Shown: positions 11,729 to 23,330, counted from the stretch's first letter. The stretch: DNA of 64,000 bases from Styela clava (GCF_964204865.1 NC_135254.1:2919001-2983000), one strand, 5' to 3'. Notes: generated from the letters alone by a model not told the origin. A program made the numbers and translations.

Positions 11729-12356
11729 AAATACTTTGGTGTGAGATAAGTATTTTTTGATTCCAGGATACAATAAATGGAGGGTTGGCATTAAGAAAAA
11801 TCAATTATCCAAATTAATATGAGTGACAGAACCTAGTTTGAATTGAACTTAGCGCTGTTGTCTGAACCTTTCAATTTGTAGACTAATAGCGTAAAACTGA
11901 TTTGATATAAAATATTACCTGTAGCAGAATACGTAAACAGCTTTTAAAGTGTACCAATTTGTGCATGTAATTACAGCATCAGGGAATCAGATTATATTAT
12001 GCTCTGAAGTCTCAGCAGAGTTATGGATGACTTATTGTGATTTTTGATTTGGTAAATTATTGAGTACTATATCGTCACATATAAGCCTAGTTTAAAACTA
12101 GAGAAAAGTTGTCAAAATTGTGTGTCGGCTTATACGTGCATAGCTCTGATCGCACTCAAACAAAAAGACATGCTAACTTAATTCAATTCTGCAACAATTT
12201 GCTGTGATAGTAAGTCTAAACGGCGTGTTACAATTTGCAGCGTCGGCTCATATGATTTTTTTTTTTTACAAATTCACTCTTTTATGGGCGTTTTTAGGGG
12301 ATCGGCTTATATGTGGGGATATATGTATATATTTGACTTAATTATACCAGGGAAGA
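11729..12356. other. non-coding, nothing recognised
   Basis: The interval contains related GTCGGCTTATA and ATCGGCTTATATG words in a diverged repeat. No open frame of note was seen. Confidence 0.4.
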
Positions 12357-12364
12357 GACATCAG

Positions 12365-13215
12365 TAGGGCTGTCCAAAATCGAATAATTTTTCGATTCGA
12401 ATCGAATATTTTTGCCAAATCGAACCGAATAATCGAATATTATTGCGCAATCCTAAATCTGCCTCTATTATACAATAAACACCTACCCTTTGATGTTGTG
12501 GTAACGTATGTGCAGTTACATCTTACTTACTGCTGGTATTTTGCAATAAAATGTTTTCAGAGGTCACACGCTTGTATGAACTGGTCAGAAAATTGAAGGA
12601 CTGCAAAATTTGGGTCTCAAACTGTTGAGTGTTAAGAGTAAAAATTGCACAAAAAAAAAATTGCAATCTGATGACAATATTTTTTGATGACTACAATATT
12701 GTTAGTATACAACAGCCATCAAAATCCAAGAGTGCAATTATTGGTCTTGGTATATAGATGGATAATACAGTATTGCCATCATAAGAAATTACAAACTATA
12801 TTGAAAGAAGGTATTGCCATCATGAGGATCCCAAAACAACTGTTTCAGCTTTGAGTTGCTCGTATCATGTTCTTATGATAACTAATTCAACAGCTTCAAA
12901 TCGATTCTATTTATAGAACTATCGTTTTCTAAATTGCCTTTTTCTCCTTGTTCTCTCTCAAAAACGTCATTACCGTGCCATCGTGCGGGCATTAGGAATG
13001 ACATGTGTTATCACAAAATGAAGGCGAGTGAAATACCGGGAAACCAATTAAGCCGGGAGCGAGAGTGGTCTAAGCTCGAAACGCCGCTGCTTGTCCGATA
13101 AAAAACGTCCTGCAAAGGTGGTTTCCGCTTTCTGTACCTAATTTTAGCGATTCGAAAAACGATTCGAATAATTTGCGTTTCGATTTCGACTATTTGGTTC
13201 GCTTGGACAGCCCTA
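12365..13215. mobile_element. non-autonomous hAT element, TSD GACATCAG
   Basis: The element starts TAGGGCTGTCCAA and ends TTGGACAGCCCTA, perfect 13-bp inverted ends. It is flanked by identical 8-bp duplications GACATCAG at 12357-12364 and 13216-13223. Both ends are rich in ATTCGAAT-type words. The 851-bp interior has no transposase frame. Confidence 0.92.
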
Positions 13216-13223
13216 GACATCAG

Positions 13224-13934
13224 CTAAACGGAAAATGTGCATTGACAAATTCACATACTTTTATACCAAATCCCTTTTAATTTATACCAAGTTATTTATT
13301 CAAAATTTCAATTTGTATGAATACACAGTGAACTTTTTAGGGACTTGGAAAATATTATTAATACCTGCTTGGTTTAGTCTGGTGTAGAACTTTTAAATTT
13401 CAACTTTGTTGGAATGCTGTTTAAAAAATGGTCCACACCTTGAGCCAAATTATATTCCAGAGTTTACTTTGTTAAATTATAATGAAATTAGTGATTGATA
13501 TATTTTTCCAGTTTCCATAGCCTTTCCCATTTACACTTTGAAAGTTATAGCCACATTGTAGTATATAAGCCAGAGTTATATTAGTGGTCGTGCTCGAAGA
13601 CTGCAACAACCAGTGAACTCAACTCATTCGTCTTATTGAAAAAAATATTTGAATATGACATTTAATGTGACACTGTCTTGTTGCTAATTCTAGTTCTCTG
13701 CTTGTTCTTTGTAATGTTCATTTTGGAAAATAATTGGTCACACATATATGTACTTCCAAACCTCGAAGTAAATTTTTTTATAAAAATCAAGCAGTTATGC
13801 ATCTCTCGAATAGAATATAAATGTAATTTCCTTATTGCATTGCATCTCAAGGGGCTTCATTTAAATATTTTCTACGCCATTGAAACCCTTCACTTAGCAT
13901 CAACTTTTCTGCGTGTTGCCATTTGTCTAATTAA
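13224..13934. other. non-coding upstream of gene A
   Basis: No open frame with family resemblance was found. Part of this may hold the gene A promoter, but no confident core promoter element can be named. Confidence 0.4.
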
Positions 13935-14053
13935 CTGGCTCGCGGGCCGTAGGTTGCAGACTCATGGGCTACGCAAACTACCTCACGGCGGGGAGGAGTC
14001 CAGCAACCCTTTCGCGTGTGATTATTGCCCACGGGATTCAAACCTGGGAACAC
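13935..14053 (-). repeat. SINE family B fragment, antisense
   Basis: On the minus strand this contains the CAGGTTTGAATCCCGTGGGC B-box-like segment followed by GGGTTGCTGGACTCC, the same order as the copy at 10735-11046. It lies in the region just upstream of the BTB exon. Confidence 0.55.
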
Positions 14054-14409
14054 GAGTACACCAATCAGGGTGGGGTACACCAATCAAATGTATGATGTGC
14101 CAGTCGTCGAACAAAAACAAGTTTTGCAAAATTGTCCTTCATCGCCCTCTTCGACTTTTTCGCCCCCTTCTGTATCGCTTTCGCCAATCAGGCGCGATAT
14201 CGCCTACTCTGGGAACAGCTGATCTAGAGAAATACTTATTATTAACTTATTGGCGCATTAATTCATTGTCGTTTGTGAGCTGAACTAGTAAAGTTGAAGC
14301 TAATTTGTAATAGATAAACGTGTGTTTGTGCATTTTATCCTCGATAAAAAACCAAACTAATAATTTTAGATCTTAGTTTAAGGATTAAATTGTAAGTGTC
14401 TGTTGATGT

Positions 14410-15709
14410 ATGAAGATGAATTCGAAAGTAATAGACCAGGCTAGAGCAAAACAGTCAGATCGTCTCATGACATCATATGACAGGTTCAAAGAAAAAGGAT
14501 TTCTTTGCGATTTCAACATCAACGTTGGTGAAAAATCATATCGAGTGCATCGTACTGTCTTGGCAGCCTCTTCAGAGTACTTCGAAGCCATGTTTTCAAG
14601 CAACTTGAAGGAAGTTCATGATGGTCACGTTAATATGAAGGATGTCGATCAGAATGGGATCGCACAATGTGTAGAGTTCATGTATAAAGGAAAGGCAGAT
14701 TTGAAAATAGAAAACATTCAGCATATCCTGCATGCTTCCAATCTTTTACAAATGGAGGAATTAACGAATCTTTGTTTTCAATTCTTGGAAATTAACATTT
14801 CTTCAATAAATTGTCTCTCTGTCATCAACCTGGCTCAAATGTATGATCGCCATGATATAAAACAACAAGCCGTACAGGTCGTGATTGATAATTTCGAATC
14901 TGTTATTTCTTCCGAGATGTTTCCATTCATCACCAAATCAGATCTCTTGCATTACATAAGTAACCAGACTTACCAAACATCATGGAAAGCTGTGGTAACA
15001 TGGGCAAAAGGAAAAGATAAAATACATGTTTCTGAATTCTTCAAGATTGAGCAATTTCCCTTCAAATTTCTTCTGGAAACTGTCCTCAAAGAACCCATTG
15101 TTAGGAACAATAAAACAGCTGAGAAATCCGTATTCACTGCATTGTTTTCTGACGTCAAAAAACTTGAGACAAACCTTGATATTGACAACTGCTTTATCTT
15201 GAAGAATCTCTCTGAAACCAATCAAACTCCTAAACAAACGACAGTAAAAGATTCCATTATTCTATTCTTGGAGACAAATTTTGAACAAATTAGCAAGAAA
15301 AAGGAATTTCTTGATATCAGCAAGGATGACATACTGAGACTTTTCAAATCTTCAGAAACAAAGTATTCTTCTGAGGCTATCAAATATGTGGGGATGATGA
15401 AATGGGTGAAACATGATGTCAAAAACAGAAGAAAAATCTTCCAAGATTTATTTAGCTTGCTGAAACTTGGAGATTTATCTCTCGAATTCCTAAAAGAGAC
15501 AGTTCGAATTGAACCCTTAGTGAAAAAATCAGATAAATGCAATGATTTGCTTATCGATGAAATATTTTCACGAGCATCTTTAAAAGCTGAAGAAAAGCCG
15601 AAGGCAGAGCAACCTTTGACTCTACCGGTTTCAAAAGATGATGAGGAAGGATCTTCTGTCATTGGAGGGGCATCTGGTTATGGCACTGCCAGTTCCAGAC
15701 CTGCTAATG
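14410..15709 (+). CDS. gene A exon 1: BTB-BACK-BACK module, predicted to splice to a Deltex C-terminal domain
   Basis: This single exon encodes 433 residues plus one base. Residues about 24-125 are a BTB domain (CDFNINVGEKSYRVHRTVLA, then SSEYFEAMF, then FMYKGK), the fold that dimerises and recruits CUL3. Residues about 130-232 form a BACK domain, and about 280-385 a second BACK-like domain; both end in a shared LxETV..EPxV pattern. No Kelch repeats follow. A low-complexity linker (VIGGASGYGTASSRPANG) precedes the exon end. The start is supported by an in-frame TGA at 14404-14406. The predicted donor is AATG|GTAATA in phase 1, and the next DTC acceptor at 19613 is also phase 1, restoring Gly. 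The spliced model is 583 residues, ending with a stop at 24358. Without splicing the frame ends at 15735 after NKKKDLS, so a BTB-BACK-only isoform is possible. The domain calls are firm; the fusion is inferred from phase and needs transcripts. Confidence 0.85.
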
Positions 15710-15735
15710 GTAATAAAAAGAAAGATTTATCATAA
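15710..15735 (+). CDS. alternative read-through C-terminus of gene A exon 1
   Basis: If the GTAATA donor is not used, translation continues for NKKKDLS and stops at TAA 15733-15735. An AATAAA hexamer at 16003-16008 could end such a short transcript. This would give a 441-residue BTB-BACK-BACK protein with no DTC. Confidence 0.45.
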
Positions 15736-16202
15736 AGGTTTATTATACTATAAATACTGAAAAACAAAGATGACGTACTTTCCCTGTCGTTTTTTATGAA
15801 ACAGCGGTCTTACAATGTGAATCTGGAATATCTCTCATAAAACTCTCATTTGGCTAACAATTGGCCCAGAGTATACGCAACAGTGGCTAATTAATCGAAA
15901 AATATGGAAATATTGAAAAACTTTTTGTATTGAAGTGCATTAAGAGGTGCAAACGAAACTGAATTTCAAGCCCTGGCTTTCCAATAGTCAGTCGAATGTA
16001 CGAATAAATTATAAATTCTATAAAATAATTTGAAATAAGTAAATTCTGTAATATTTTTAGTATGTCTTTGACCCAGGCCTTTGGTATTGGATAAACACAT
16101 GACCTGGCACATTTGAAGTTACCCATGTCAGTAGTGTTTTTTACTTCATAACCTCAGACATTTGACACATTAAATATTTTTATAAAACATTAATTTACAA
16201 AC
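15736..16202. other. start of gene A intron 1, non-coding
   Basis: There are no conserved open frames. The one notable element is AATAAA at 16003-16008. Intron 1 would run to 19613 and is otherwise filled with SINE and hAT sequences. Confidence 0.5.
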
Positions 16203-16396
16203 AAGGCCATATACTTGCAGCCACTGATATCTTTTGTTATGTAAAACGGCACTTTATTTTAAAGAACCAGATTTTCCCTTGTAAGGCATTGCCTACCCAA
16301 TCTTTTACACACTTTGACATGACACAGGGTTTGAACCTGTGATGTGTAATCTGTCATGTCATCCTACAGTTAAATCTAGCTCTTTAACCATTAGGC
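16203..16396 (-). repeat. tRNA-derived SINE family A, antisense
   Basis: Read on the minus strand, the head is GGCCTAATGGTTAAAGAGCT (A-box-like) followed by CACAGGTTCAAACCCTGTG (B-box GGTTCAAACCC), and the body ends near AAGGCCTTG-type sequence. This is the layout of a tRNA-derived SINE. A hAT element is inserted exactly at its head (16397). Confidence 0.75.
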
Positions 16397-16887
16397 CAGG
16401 GGTTCTCAACCTTTTCTATGTCCTGTACCCCCCGAGTCACGAAACAATCAACGTGAACCCCCGTAATCAGGCATCGAACTAAGTTGTGATATATTGACTA
16501 ACAATTTGTTGCAACAACAATTCATTGACCATAATGCAACTAAATTAAATATTCGCATTGATAATATTGCCCTTGTCGTCTGCCTAGCTAACGAATTCTT
16601 AAAATCTTTCCCAAGTTTCAATAAGCATAATCACTTTCTCCAATGCTCGCAGCACACTGTCTTAGAGATTTCAGTTTGCTTGCAAAGCCGAGAATTTCAC
16701 ATTGTTGCGTCACAATCACAACAACGCAAGAACATGGAAAATCTACGTTTCAATTGGCACGCATTTTCCTCTGGTAGTAATAAAGGATAAACAGCAACAC
16801 AAAAAAATTCGCCTGCCTTCCAAGTATCCCTGGAAATCTTCTCGTAAAACCCCCGGGGGTTCGCGAACCCCAGGTTGAGAACCCCTG
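16397..16887. mobile_element. hAT MITE, TIR CAGGGGTTCTCAACC, in the SINE head
   Basis: The ends are CAGGGGTTCTCAACC and GGTTGAGAACCCCTG, perfect inverted repeats. The flanks are CATTAGGC on the left and CACTAGAC on the right, an 8-bp duplication with two changes. The interior has short frames but no recognisable transposase. Confidence 0.85.
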
Positions 16888-17189
16888 CACTAGACCATTG
16901 GTTGGAAACTTTTTGAGCCGCGCCCCCAAATCTTACAAACTTTGCGCTCCCCTTTTGCTTTGAAAAAAGTCAAATGCCTTTGTAATTGGCAGGTTACTTT
17001 GTTTAATGTTGGCGCTGTAAGCGAGTTGGTCTCATAACTTAATTGCTTAAATTTTTATAGTCATAAAAACGCATTTGAGTATAACCTCACCGTTCAATGT
17101 TGTATGAATAAAGCCATACTTGAGATAATCGTCATCATACATTCTTCTTTTCTGGTCATTTTGCAATACTTCGTAAATACAATCTGAAT

Positions 17190-17285
17190 TTTATTTAACC
17201 GGACGAGCTGTCATGGTTTGTCATATGATTAGGCCGTCTCATTCACTTTCCTCTCCCGCAGGTTGAATATATAAATCTTGAAAAT
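17190..17285 (+). repeat. SINE family B 3' fragment
   Basis: GTCATGGTTTGTCATATGAT, TAGGCCGTCTC and CACTTTCCTCTCCCGCAGG correspond to the 3' third of the SINE at 10735-11046. Confidence 0.45.
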
Positions 17286-17720
17286 CAAGGCTCAGGGTGG
17301 GCAACTACTTTCTTGAGTCGGCCGGTTCTAGATTGCTTACTGGGCCGATTGCTCAATATGAAACACAAAATAAAAACAGTTCATTTACAAACAAACAGCT
17401 AATGTACAACAAAAATGTATTGTACCAAGTGGCTCAAGGGAGTGGTTTTGCGGGTCGGAACTCCCCTCATCCCCTTTTTTAAAATTTTTGAAGACTTATA
17501 AAGCCGCCAATGGCGCATGCAATTGCGTTTCGATAATAAGAAAGTGAATCCACAATCAAAATTTTTGGATTGAAAAGCGACAATGTAAAATATCAAAAAA
17601 TAAAAAAGGAAACCATACACCATAATTTTTGTTTTAGGAAGCCCACGACTGACAGTTTTTTAATCCTAGCCTCAGAAATTTGTTACATTAAATTGTTCGA
17701 AGATACATTAATTTACAAAC

Positions 17721-17931
17721 TAAGCCATACACTTCACTTACTGATATCTATTGATATGCAAAAAGGCACTTTATTTCAAAGAACCAGACTTTTCCCTATA
17801 TGGCGTTGTCTACCTTATTTATTACACACTTTGACTTTGGGGGGGGGGGGGGGGGGCATAGAGATTGAAACCTGAAATGTGTAATCTGTCATTTCATCCT
17901 ACAGTTAAGTCTACCGCTTTAACTACTAGAC
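17721..17931 (-). repeat. SINE family A, antisense, with G-tract expansion
   Basis: The blocks match the copy at 16203-16396, including GATATCTATTGATATG, GGCACTTTATTTCAAAGAAC, GTAATCTGTCATTTCATCCT and the head TAACTACTAGACC. A run of about 18 G at 17839-17856 interrupts it. Another hAT element is inserted at its head at 17932. Confidence 0.7.
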
Positions 17932-18469
17932 CAGGGGTTCCCAAGCTTTTTTCAGGACGACCCCAAAAACAACTTTCGAGTGTCCAGTGCATCCCCATTT
18001 CAATATATATATTTTTATGAAACGATAGAGCAGTGGTTCTCAACCGGGGGCCAATGGCCTCTCAATGGGGCCACGAATCAGCTCAAGGGGGGCCCGACAC
18101 AAGGCTAAAATTTGACCACAAAACGACTTCGTTTGCATGCTTTTCTTTTAAAATAAAATTCTCCGTTCATGCGGTATTTGCGATTGCAGGGTGTAGTCAC
18201 TTTCTTGTTAGTGAATTGTTTGATCATAATGGAACTTGGAATCTACCTATCAAAATAGTTTGCTGGTAGGCCGTCTAACCTGTAAACGGCAGTTTCACTA
18301 GACTGCGAGATAATCGTCGCTATCATATTATAGACGCAAAACCCATTTATAAATCCCCAATGCCCAAAATACGGAAATGGCGCGACAGTAACGTTGGATT
18401 TGGCTTCACCAAAGTAAATCGAGATGAGAGAAAATGTGCGCAATGGTTGCATTGCTAGTGTGTAATTAG

Positions 18470-18663
18470 GGTGACAGCACATTTGGCCCACGTACATTTG
18501 AACCCATACATTTGCACCCGTATATCCGCGGGTTCAGTCTACATGCGGATGTTAAAATTCATGGGTTAGGGTTAGTATGGGTTCAAATATCCATAGGTGC
18601 AATAGTATGCAGGTGGAAATGTTTATGGGTTCAAATGTACGTGGATTCAAATGTAATGGAACC
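18470..18663. mobile_element. short-repeat (ACATTTGAACCC) element, copy 1
   Basis: The element starts GGTGACAGCACATTTG and ends AATGTAATGGAACC. It is filled with variants of ACATTTGAACCC and, past the centre, of GGGTTCAAATGT. The middle contains GGGTTAGGGTTAG. The flanking 8-mers are GTAATTAG and GTTATTAG. It interrupts the hAT transposase remnant, and ISNESL resumes at once on the right. Confidence 0.75.
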
Positions 18664-18816
18664 GTTATTAGCAATGAATCATTACAGCCATCTAAACTCC
18701 AAAACCACCGTGACAAAAATCATCCCCAGGTGAAAGAGGTTGATATCGGTTTCTTTGATGTCAAGCGAGTTAGATTGACAAGACATTGCCCAAGTCCGGT
18801 TTTATCAGAGGAATAG
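18664..18816 (+). pseudogene. hAT transposase BED-type zinc-finger remnant
   Basis: Translation gives ISNESLQPSKLQNHRDKNHP then VKEVDIGFFDVKRV. This matches the LSNEAMKPSKLxxHxxxKHP segment of hAT transposases of the ZMYM/ZBED/SCAND3 type. The catalytic region is missing and the frame stops soon after. A second copy lies at 48856-49010 in the duplicated segment. Confidence 0.65.
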
Positions 18817-19613
18817 CCCGCTCTTGAAAGCAGCTATGAAGTAGCATATCAGATTCTTACCCACTAATTAGTAAGAAAGCTCATTAACTTCTAGTTCAAT
18901 TTGCCGAGTTCAATGTTAACAGTGACATTTGTCTGGCTCTATATTTAAAAGACTTCCTATTGATTGTATACTAAAAAGCAGTTACTTTCTTGTCTGTGGT
19001 TTGCTTTTGCATTCCATAAAAGATCGTAAAAATATAATACAATCCAACACGTTTAGTTTTTTTGCATGGCGAACAGGGGGGCCACGAGTGCAAAAAGGCG
19101 CCGGAAGGGGGCCACGTCATGTGGTGGTATTAAGTAAAAATAAGCGAAAACCAAATAGTGATGTCACAATAAGCACCTACATTTTTTTATAGCATAAGCA
19201 TAGAGCGATGCCTATGGGCCTGGTTTACTGTAAGACATGATACAAACTGCTAAATTTAACATGGTTTTTCAAATTTCAGATGTTTTGTACATCCTCTTCC
19301 ATACCTCAGCGATCTCGCCGACTCCATGACCTGTTTGCGACCTTACCTACTTATCACTCTGACCCAATTTGGGGTCGCGACCCCCTGGTTTGGGAAACTC
19401 TACACTAGACCATGGCATTGCCCAAAACTTAAATAACCACACAATAGCTTAATTACATCTAGATATCGTAATTTTCATTCTTTTAAATTATAATTTGAAT
19501 TTTTATATATCATGGTACCTTTTAAATATACTTAAACCCCTCAATTACAAGCATTTTTGCTTGAATAAGAAGAAACATTATTTTTGCTACAAGTTTTGGT
19601 TTCTTTTATCCAG

Positions 19614-19780
19614 GTGCAGGATTTCAGTCTTCAAGTCAAACTATTTCTGGTCTAAAAATCATCAACCAACAACCACCTGGTGGTGAGAGGACATGGGATT
19701 TGTTGGAAGAATCACTGCCAGGATATGAAGGAGAGTTGACTCATGTCATCACCTACTCATTTCCTGCTGGAAGTCTGATG
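19614..19780 (+). CDS. gene A DTC exon a
   Basis: The acceptor is TTTTATCCAG|GTGCAGG and the donor is CTGATG|GTGAGT. Translation in phase 1 includes LKIINQQPPGGERTWDL and LPGYEGELTHVITYSFPAG. These are the opening motifs of the Deltex C-terminal domain: NQPPGxM.W, then SLPGYE, then I.Y.FPAG. The family domain binds ADP-ribose or NAD+ and, with a preceding RING, promotes ubiquitin ligation. No RING is encoded upstream in this model. Confidence 0.85.
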
Positions 19781-20323
19781 GTGAGTTATGGAACAAATTT
19801 AATTGTCGGTTGAAAAATAAATTATAGATTTATTGGAATCAAGATTCTTATTCAAGAAGGTTGTTGTTCTTAATATTAATACCCATTGCACATCAGCATA
19901 TTTGAACATCGATTGATTTAAATTTCTTTCCTGAGTTATTTAAATACCAGTGCAATAAATGAAGAATCACAATTTGGTAAAAGTGATATTTAGGGATGCC
20001 CACAACCTGATAGTTTGCCTAGAATTCTTTGGTACAATTATTGTTAATGTGAATTTCTTGAAGCCATTCATTGAGGGGTCACAAGTATATATCTTATTGA
20101 GCAATTGAGAAGCAAAATCATTATATATGTCAAAATTTACTAAATACAACATGATGTAAACAAATAACGTTGATGGAAAATAGAAAATTTTCTGTCATAC
20201 CCTTTAATTTCATAAATGCTCCAAATATGGTGATTTTGATATAATGGCAAAGACATCCCTTATAATAGTACTGTCATGTTACTTTTTTATGAGATGCTTA
20301 TTCATGCCTTTTGCTCGGAACAA

Positions 20324-20751
20324 GGCCCTATACAAGCAGCCACAAATATTTAGTAGGGTGGTTCACGTAACCACTGGTCTGTTACAGCCTCCTCCACCAT
20401 CAAGTCCAGGCTTCCGAAAACGAATAACTGGCTAAACAATCTCTTACGTGTTATAGACTGGTAACCGGATGAGAGGCTGTGGTTCGCCACTTGATTAAGT
20501 CGTCTTATCGACTTTTCTCTCCCCAGGATAAATATGTTAATTCTGTAATATCTTATATTTAATGAAATTTAAGCTATCAGACACTGATATCTAATGATAT
20601 TTAAGGAGATATCATTATTTCGAATTTTCTGATTCTGCATTTCCTATCCAATTTATTTCATCCTGGGTGAGATGGTTGGCATGGGGATTTGACGCGAGAT
20701 GTTCAATATGTGATGTCAGCTTAGTTCAGTCCAACACTTCAACCATTAGGC
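20324..20751 (-). repeat. SINE family A (antisense) split by SINE family B
   Basis: AAGGCCCTATACAAGCAGCC at 20323 and the remainder from about 20565 (CACTGATATCTAATGATATT) to the head CATTAGGC at 20751 form one family A SINE. A sense family B 3' half lies between them at 20341-20535. A hAT element is inserted at the SINE head at 20752. Confidence 0.65.
20341..20535 (+). repeat. SINE family B 3' half
   Basis: GGTGGTTCACGTAACCACTG, CACCATCAAGTCCAGGCTTC, GGTAACCGGATGAGAGGCTG and TCGACTTTTCTCTCCCCAGG match the 3' part of 10735-11046. The same insertion is present at 50452-50635, so it predates the duplication. Confidence 0.7.
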
Positions 20752-21043
20752 CAGCTGTTCCAAAACCTATTGTTTGTGCGCCGCTTATTTATTAGGGAAA
20801 AAACTGCTCACTAATGGAAAAAATTTGAATAAAAATCAATATTGTGATCATTAATGTGTACTTTATATTTGTAAACATATAGGCCTAATGTCAACTTTTC
20901 TCTGCCTGATTTTATTTCGAAACTCCAAACAAACTCTGTGCAGCAGATAAATAAACTGCAGCTTGGGAAATTGCAGCAAGCAGTGTCCATCTCTATTGTT
21001 ACGTAACACTTGTGCACTGCGGTACAGCCTTTGGTAACCAATG
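20752..21043. mobile_element. hAT MITE at SINE head, TSD CATTAGGC/CGTTAGGC
   Basis: The left end is CAGCTGTTCCAAAACC and the right end is GGTAACCAATG, with flanks CATTAGGC (20744-20751) and CGTTAGGC (21044-21051). Its twin at 50847-51145 in the second duplicate has CAGCGGTTCCAAAAC and GGTAATCACTG. Confidence 0.75.
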
Positions 21044-21178
21044 CGTTAGGCCATTGCACAGTCCAGAAGCTTGAATGCAGTATTGCTAAATGTTTGCATT
21101 CAGCCATTCACTCACATGAGTTATTGCTTCTCATAGAAATATACAGAATGAGGCAGTATTTTGTATAATGCTTATATG

Positions 21179-21655
21179 CAGGGATTCCATCGATCTGGAA
21201 CCCAAAATAAGGACGACTGGAAAAATTTCTGCATTGTGAGCAGAAATAGCTGGCTTTCCTATGGGCTCCAGGTTAATGTCACAATTACAGACGTCACAGT
21301 GTGCGAAGCACTTACCCTTCAAGCTTCGTTTAACTTTGAATTCTTTCCCGTACTCACTAAAAATGTTCTTACGCTCATTTTTTAATTTAGGCTAAAATGA
21401 CCACCACCACGACAAAACCTAAGGATCGCCACACTAACAATGCTTCATGCCTATCTGTGCCTTGCTTATTTGTGTTCCAAATAAGATTGTGTTGCTTTTA
21501 TGATGCCAAAATAAAGCTTTGGCGATGAGACAAACAACACAAAGCTCCTATTATGAAGTCCAAATAAGACAAAATAAGGACACGCAAGCCAAAAATAAGG
21601 ACGCAAGCTAAAAACAAGAACAAACCTTATAAATAAGGACGGTATGGAATCCCTG
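21179..21655. mobile_element. hAT-like MITE private to copy 1, TSD CTTATATG
   Basis: The ends are CAGGGATTCCAT and ATGGAATCCCTG, with identical 8-bp flanks CTTATATG at 21171-21178 and 21656-21663. The second duplicate has a single intact CTTATATG at 51265-51272, an exact empty site. The interior contains many AAATAAGGAC words. Confidence 0.93.
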
Positions 21656-22163
21656 CTTATATGGGTTGACTCTGGTTCATGCTTTGTCCATCTATAATTA
21701 ATTTGAACTGGTATGCTGATTGAATTCAGTTCTAATGGAAATCAAAGCTTTGAAAGGTTTGTTATTGAGAAAAAGTTTAAATATAGAAGCCATTTGTGCA
21801 GTAAAATCATAACATAGGCATATATAGATCATGCTTGTTGAAACTTGAGTAATATTAAACTCATGGTTTATTCAAATTTGAGTTGTTCATAGAATTTAGT
21901 TCTTCTATGTTTAGTTTAGAATTTGATTCAATGGTGCAATAAAATCACGACAAGCTTAATATTTAGCGGGCTTCCTTATAATGTCTGATTTCAATGTTTA
22001 ATTAGGTTGTTGGGTTGTCAAGTTGAATTAATCTATTAGAAACACCAAGTATTTTGTTAGAAAATTTTTAATTTCTGCTAAACTTTCATGGATATTCTGA
22101 TATTTATATCAGTTTAACAAACCCCCAGGTATGAGAGATGATTAGTTTTGTTTGTTTCTTCAG

Positions 22164-22360
22164 GGAGTTTCATATGAAGCTCAAGAATTCACTGATTATT
22201 TGCCAAATACTGAGGATGGATGGATATGTTACAACTTACTCTATGAAGCATTCAATGCAGGATCCATTTTCAAGATTCAAGAAGTTGGTGACAGAAGAGG
22301 AAAAATTATTTGGAACGATGAGTTTCCGCATAGGACTAATAAAACTGGAGGACCAGGAAA
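22164..22360 (+). CDS. gene A DTC exon b
   Basis: The acceptor is TTTCTTCAG|GGAGTT and the donor GGAAA|GTGAGT, phase 0 in and phase 2 out. Translation includes EFTDYLPNTEDG, then LLYEAFNAGSIFKI, then IIWNDEFPHRTNKTGG. These align with the DTC motifs YLP..xxG, LL..A...LIF.IG and VWN(D/E)IHHKT. The usual HPNPG loop before YLP is shortened to SYEAQEF, and IHHKT appears as EFPHRT. Confidence 0.85.
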
Positions 22361-22799
22361 GTGAGTATATTGTGTGTTTTATGTTTGGTCGTTACTTTCT
22401 TCATAAAATGTTAGGAAATAGGAAGGAATAAAACTACTTTTAAAAATTGCGTAATGCACTACACACAAAGTTCCTTTAAGAGCCCAATTTCAACAGCTAA
22501 ATAAAATTTATAGGAAATAAATTTCAATAATTTTTGCCAATACTGATATTGGGATTATATTTCACAATTTTCAAAGCATAAAATCCATAGTGGATAAAAC
22601 AGTTTTCTAAAAATTATTTAGATTCATTCCATCATTTTTATCTGTCTTTATTCAGAAGAAAACTAATCTAATTTTTTATATGAAAATGATTTATTGAATT
22701 TACTGGGATTTAACGTTTTGAAACTACCAGAGACTTATCAAACCAATGGTTTTCTTATAATTCACTCTGACCAACTATGTTAATAAAACTGCCTGGTCA

Positions 22800-22915
22800 T
22801 TTGCCCACTTTACATTGAGTTGTGTAAAGGGACTGAAATCTATGGGCAGGGGGTATATTCACTTGGCTAACACAGACAGTCCCAGAACTCGTTTTATCTG
22901 AAATTGTATTTAATT
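22800..22915 (+). repeat. foldback-MITE family fragment in intron
   Basis: GGGACTGAAATCTATGGGCA, GGGGGTATATTCACTTGGCT and AACACAGACAGTC recur in the copies at 59228-59410 and 61236-61445. Only the internal part is present. Confidence 0.55.
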
Positions 22916-23095
22916 TGTGAAATTGTAAAAAATTGTTTTTTATTTTGAAGCAAAAGGTGAAATTTCTGACATACATTAAGATTCCTCAAATTTTTTAACA
23001 CAAACTAAAATGGCTGCTCATGGTAAAGTTGAATGTTTGTCAACCCATAGTTTATAGCCATCATGACTTTTTCTTGATTGCTCAGATGAAATGTT

Positions 23096-23330
23096 GGTAC
23101 TCCTGAAGTATTTGACCAAGATGGCGGACACTGGAACGTAGTATGTGTACCAGGTTAGAGTTAGGCCATAATTTCAGGTGGAAATACTATGGGAGTCACT
23201 TGGCTAGTCCCCAAACTCGTAATATAATTAAAATAAGAAAAATTGGAATAAAATTATGGCCTTACTCGAACCTGGTACACATACTACGTTCCGGTGTTCA
23301 CCATCTTGGTTCACATGCTTCAGGAGCGCC
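23096..23330. mobile_element. foldback MITE with long TIRs, about 235 bp
   Basis: The left arm runs ACTCCTGAAGTATTTGACCA, AGATGGCGGACACTGGAACG, TAGTATGTGTACCAGGTT. The right arm is the inverse with few changes (ACCTGGTACACATACTACGT, TCCGGTGTTCACCATCTTGG). Arms are about 60 bp. A shortened relative sits at the matching intron position in copy 2 (54894-55002). Confidence 0.75.

Larger units (their letters stand above)
18031..19135. mobile_element. nested hAT element carrying BED-type transposase remnant
   Basis: The left end is CAGTGGTTCTCAACCGGGGG followed by GGGGCCACGAATC. The antisense counterpart (GGGGGGCCACGAGTGCAAAA) appears at about 19075. The exact right terminus was not resolved. The interior encodes a transposase N-terminal remnant at 18664-18816. 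Confidence 0.5.
17932..19402. mobile_element. hAT element with nested hAT, SINE head insertion
   Basis: The left end CAGGGGTTCCCAAGC pairs with the right end GGTTTGGGAAACTCTA; the second duplicate at 49490 keeps the better form GGTTTGGGAAACCCTG. The flanks are TACTAGAC (17924-17931) and CACTAGAC (19403-19410), seven of eight identical. A second hAT starts inside at 18031, itself interrupted by the short-repeat element at 18470. Confidence 0.75.

Noticed and set aside
16320..16396. tRNA gene on the minus strand
   Set aside because: A- and B-box-like motifs are present, but the cloverleaf is not sustained and the sequence continues into a SINE body repeated elsewhere in the window.
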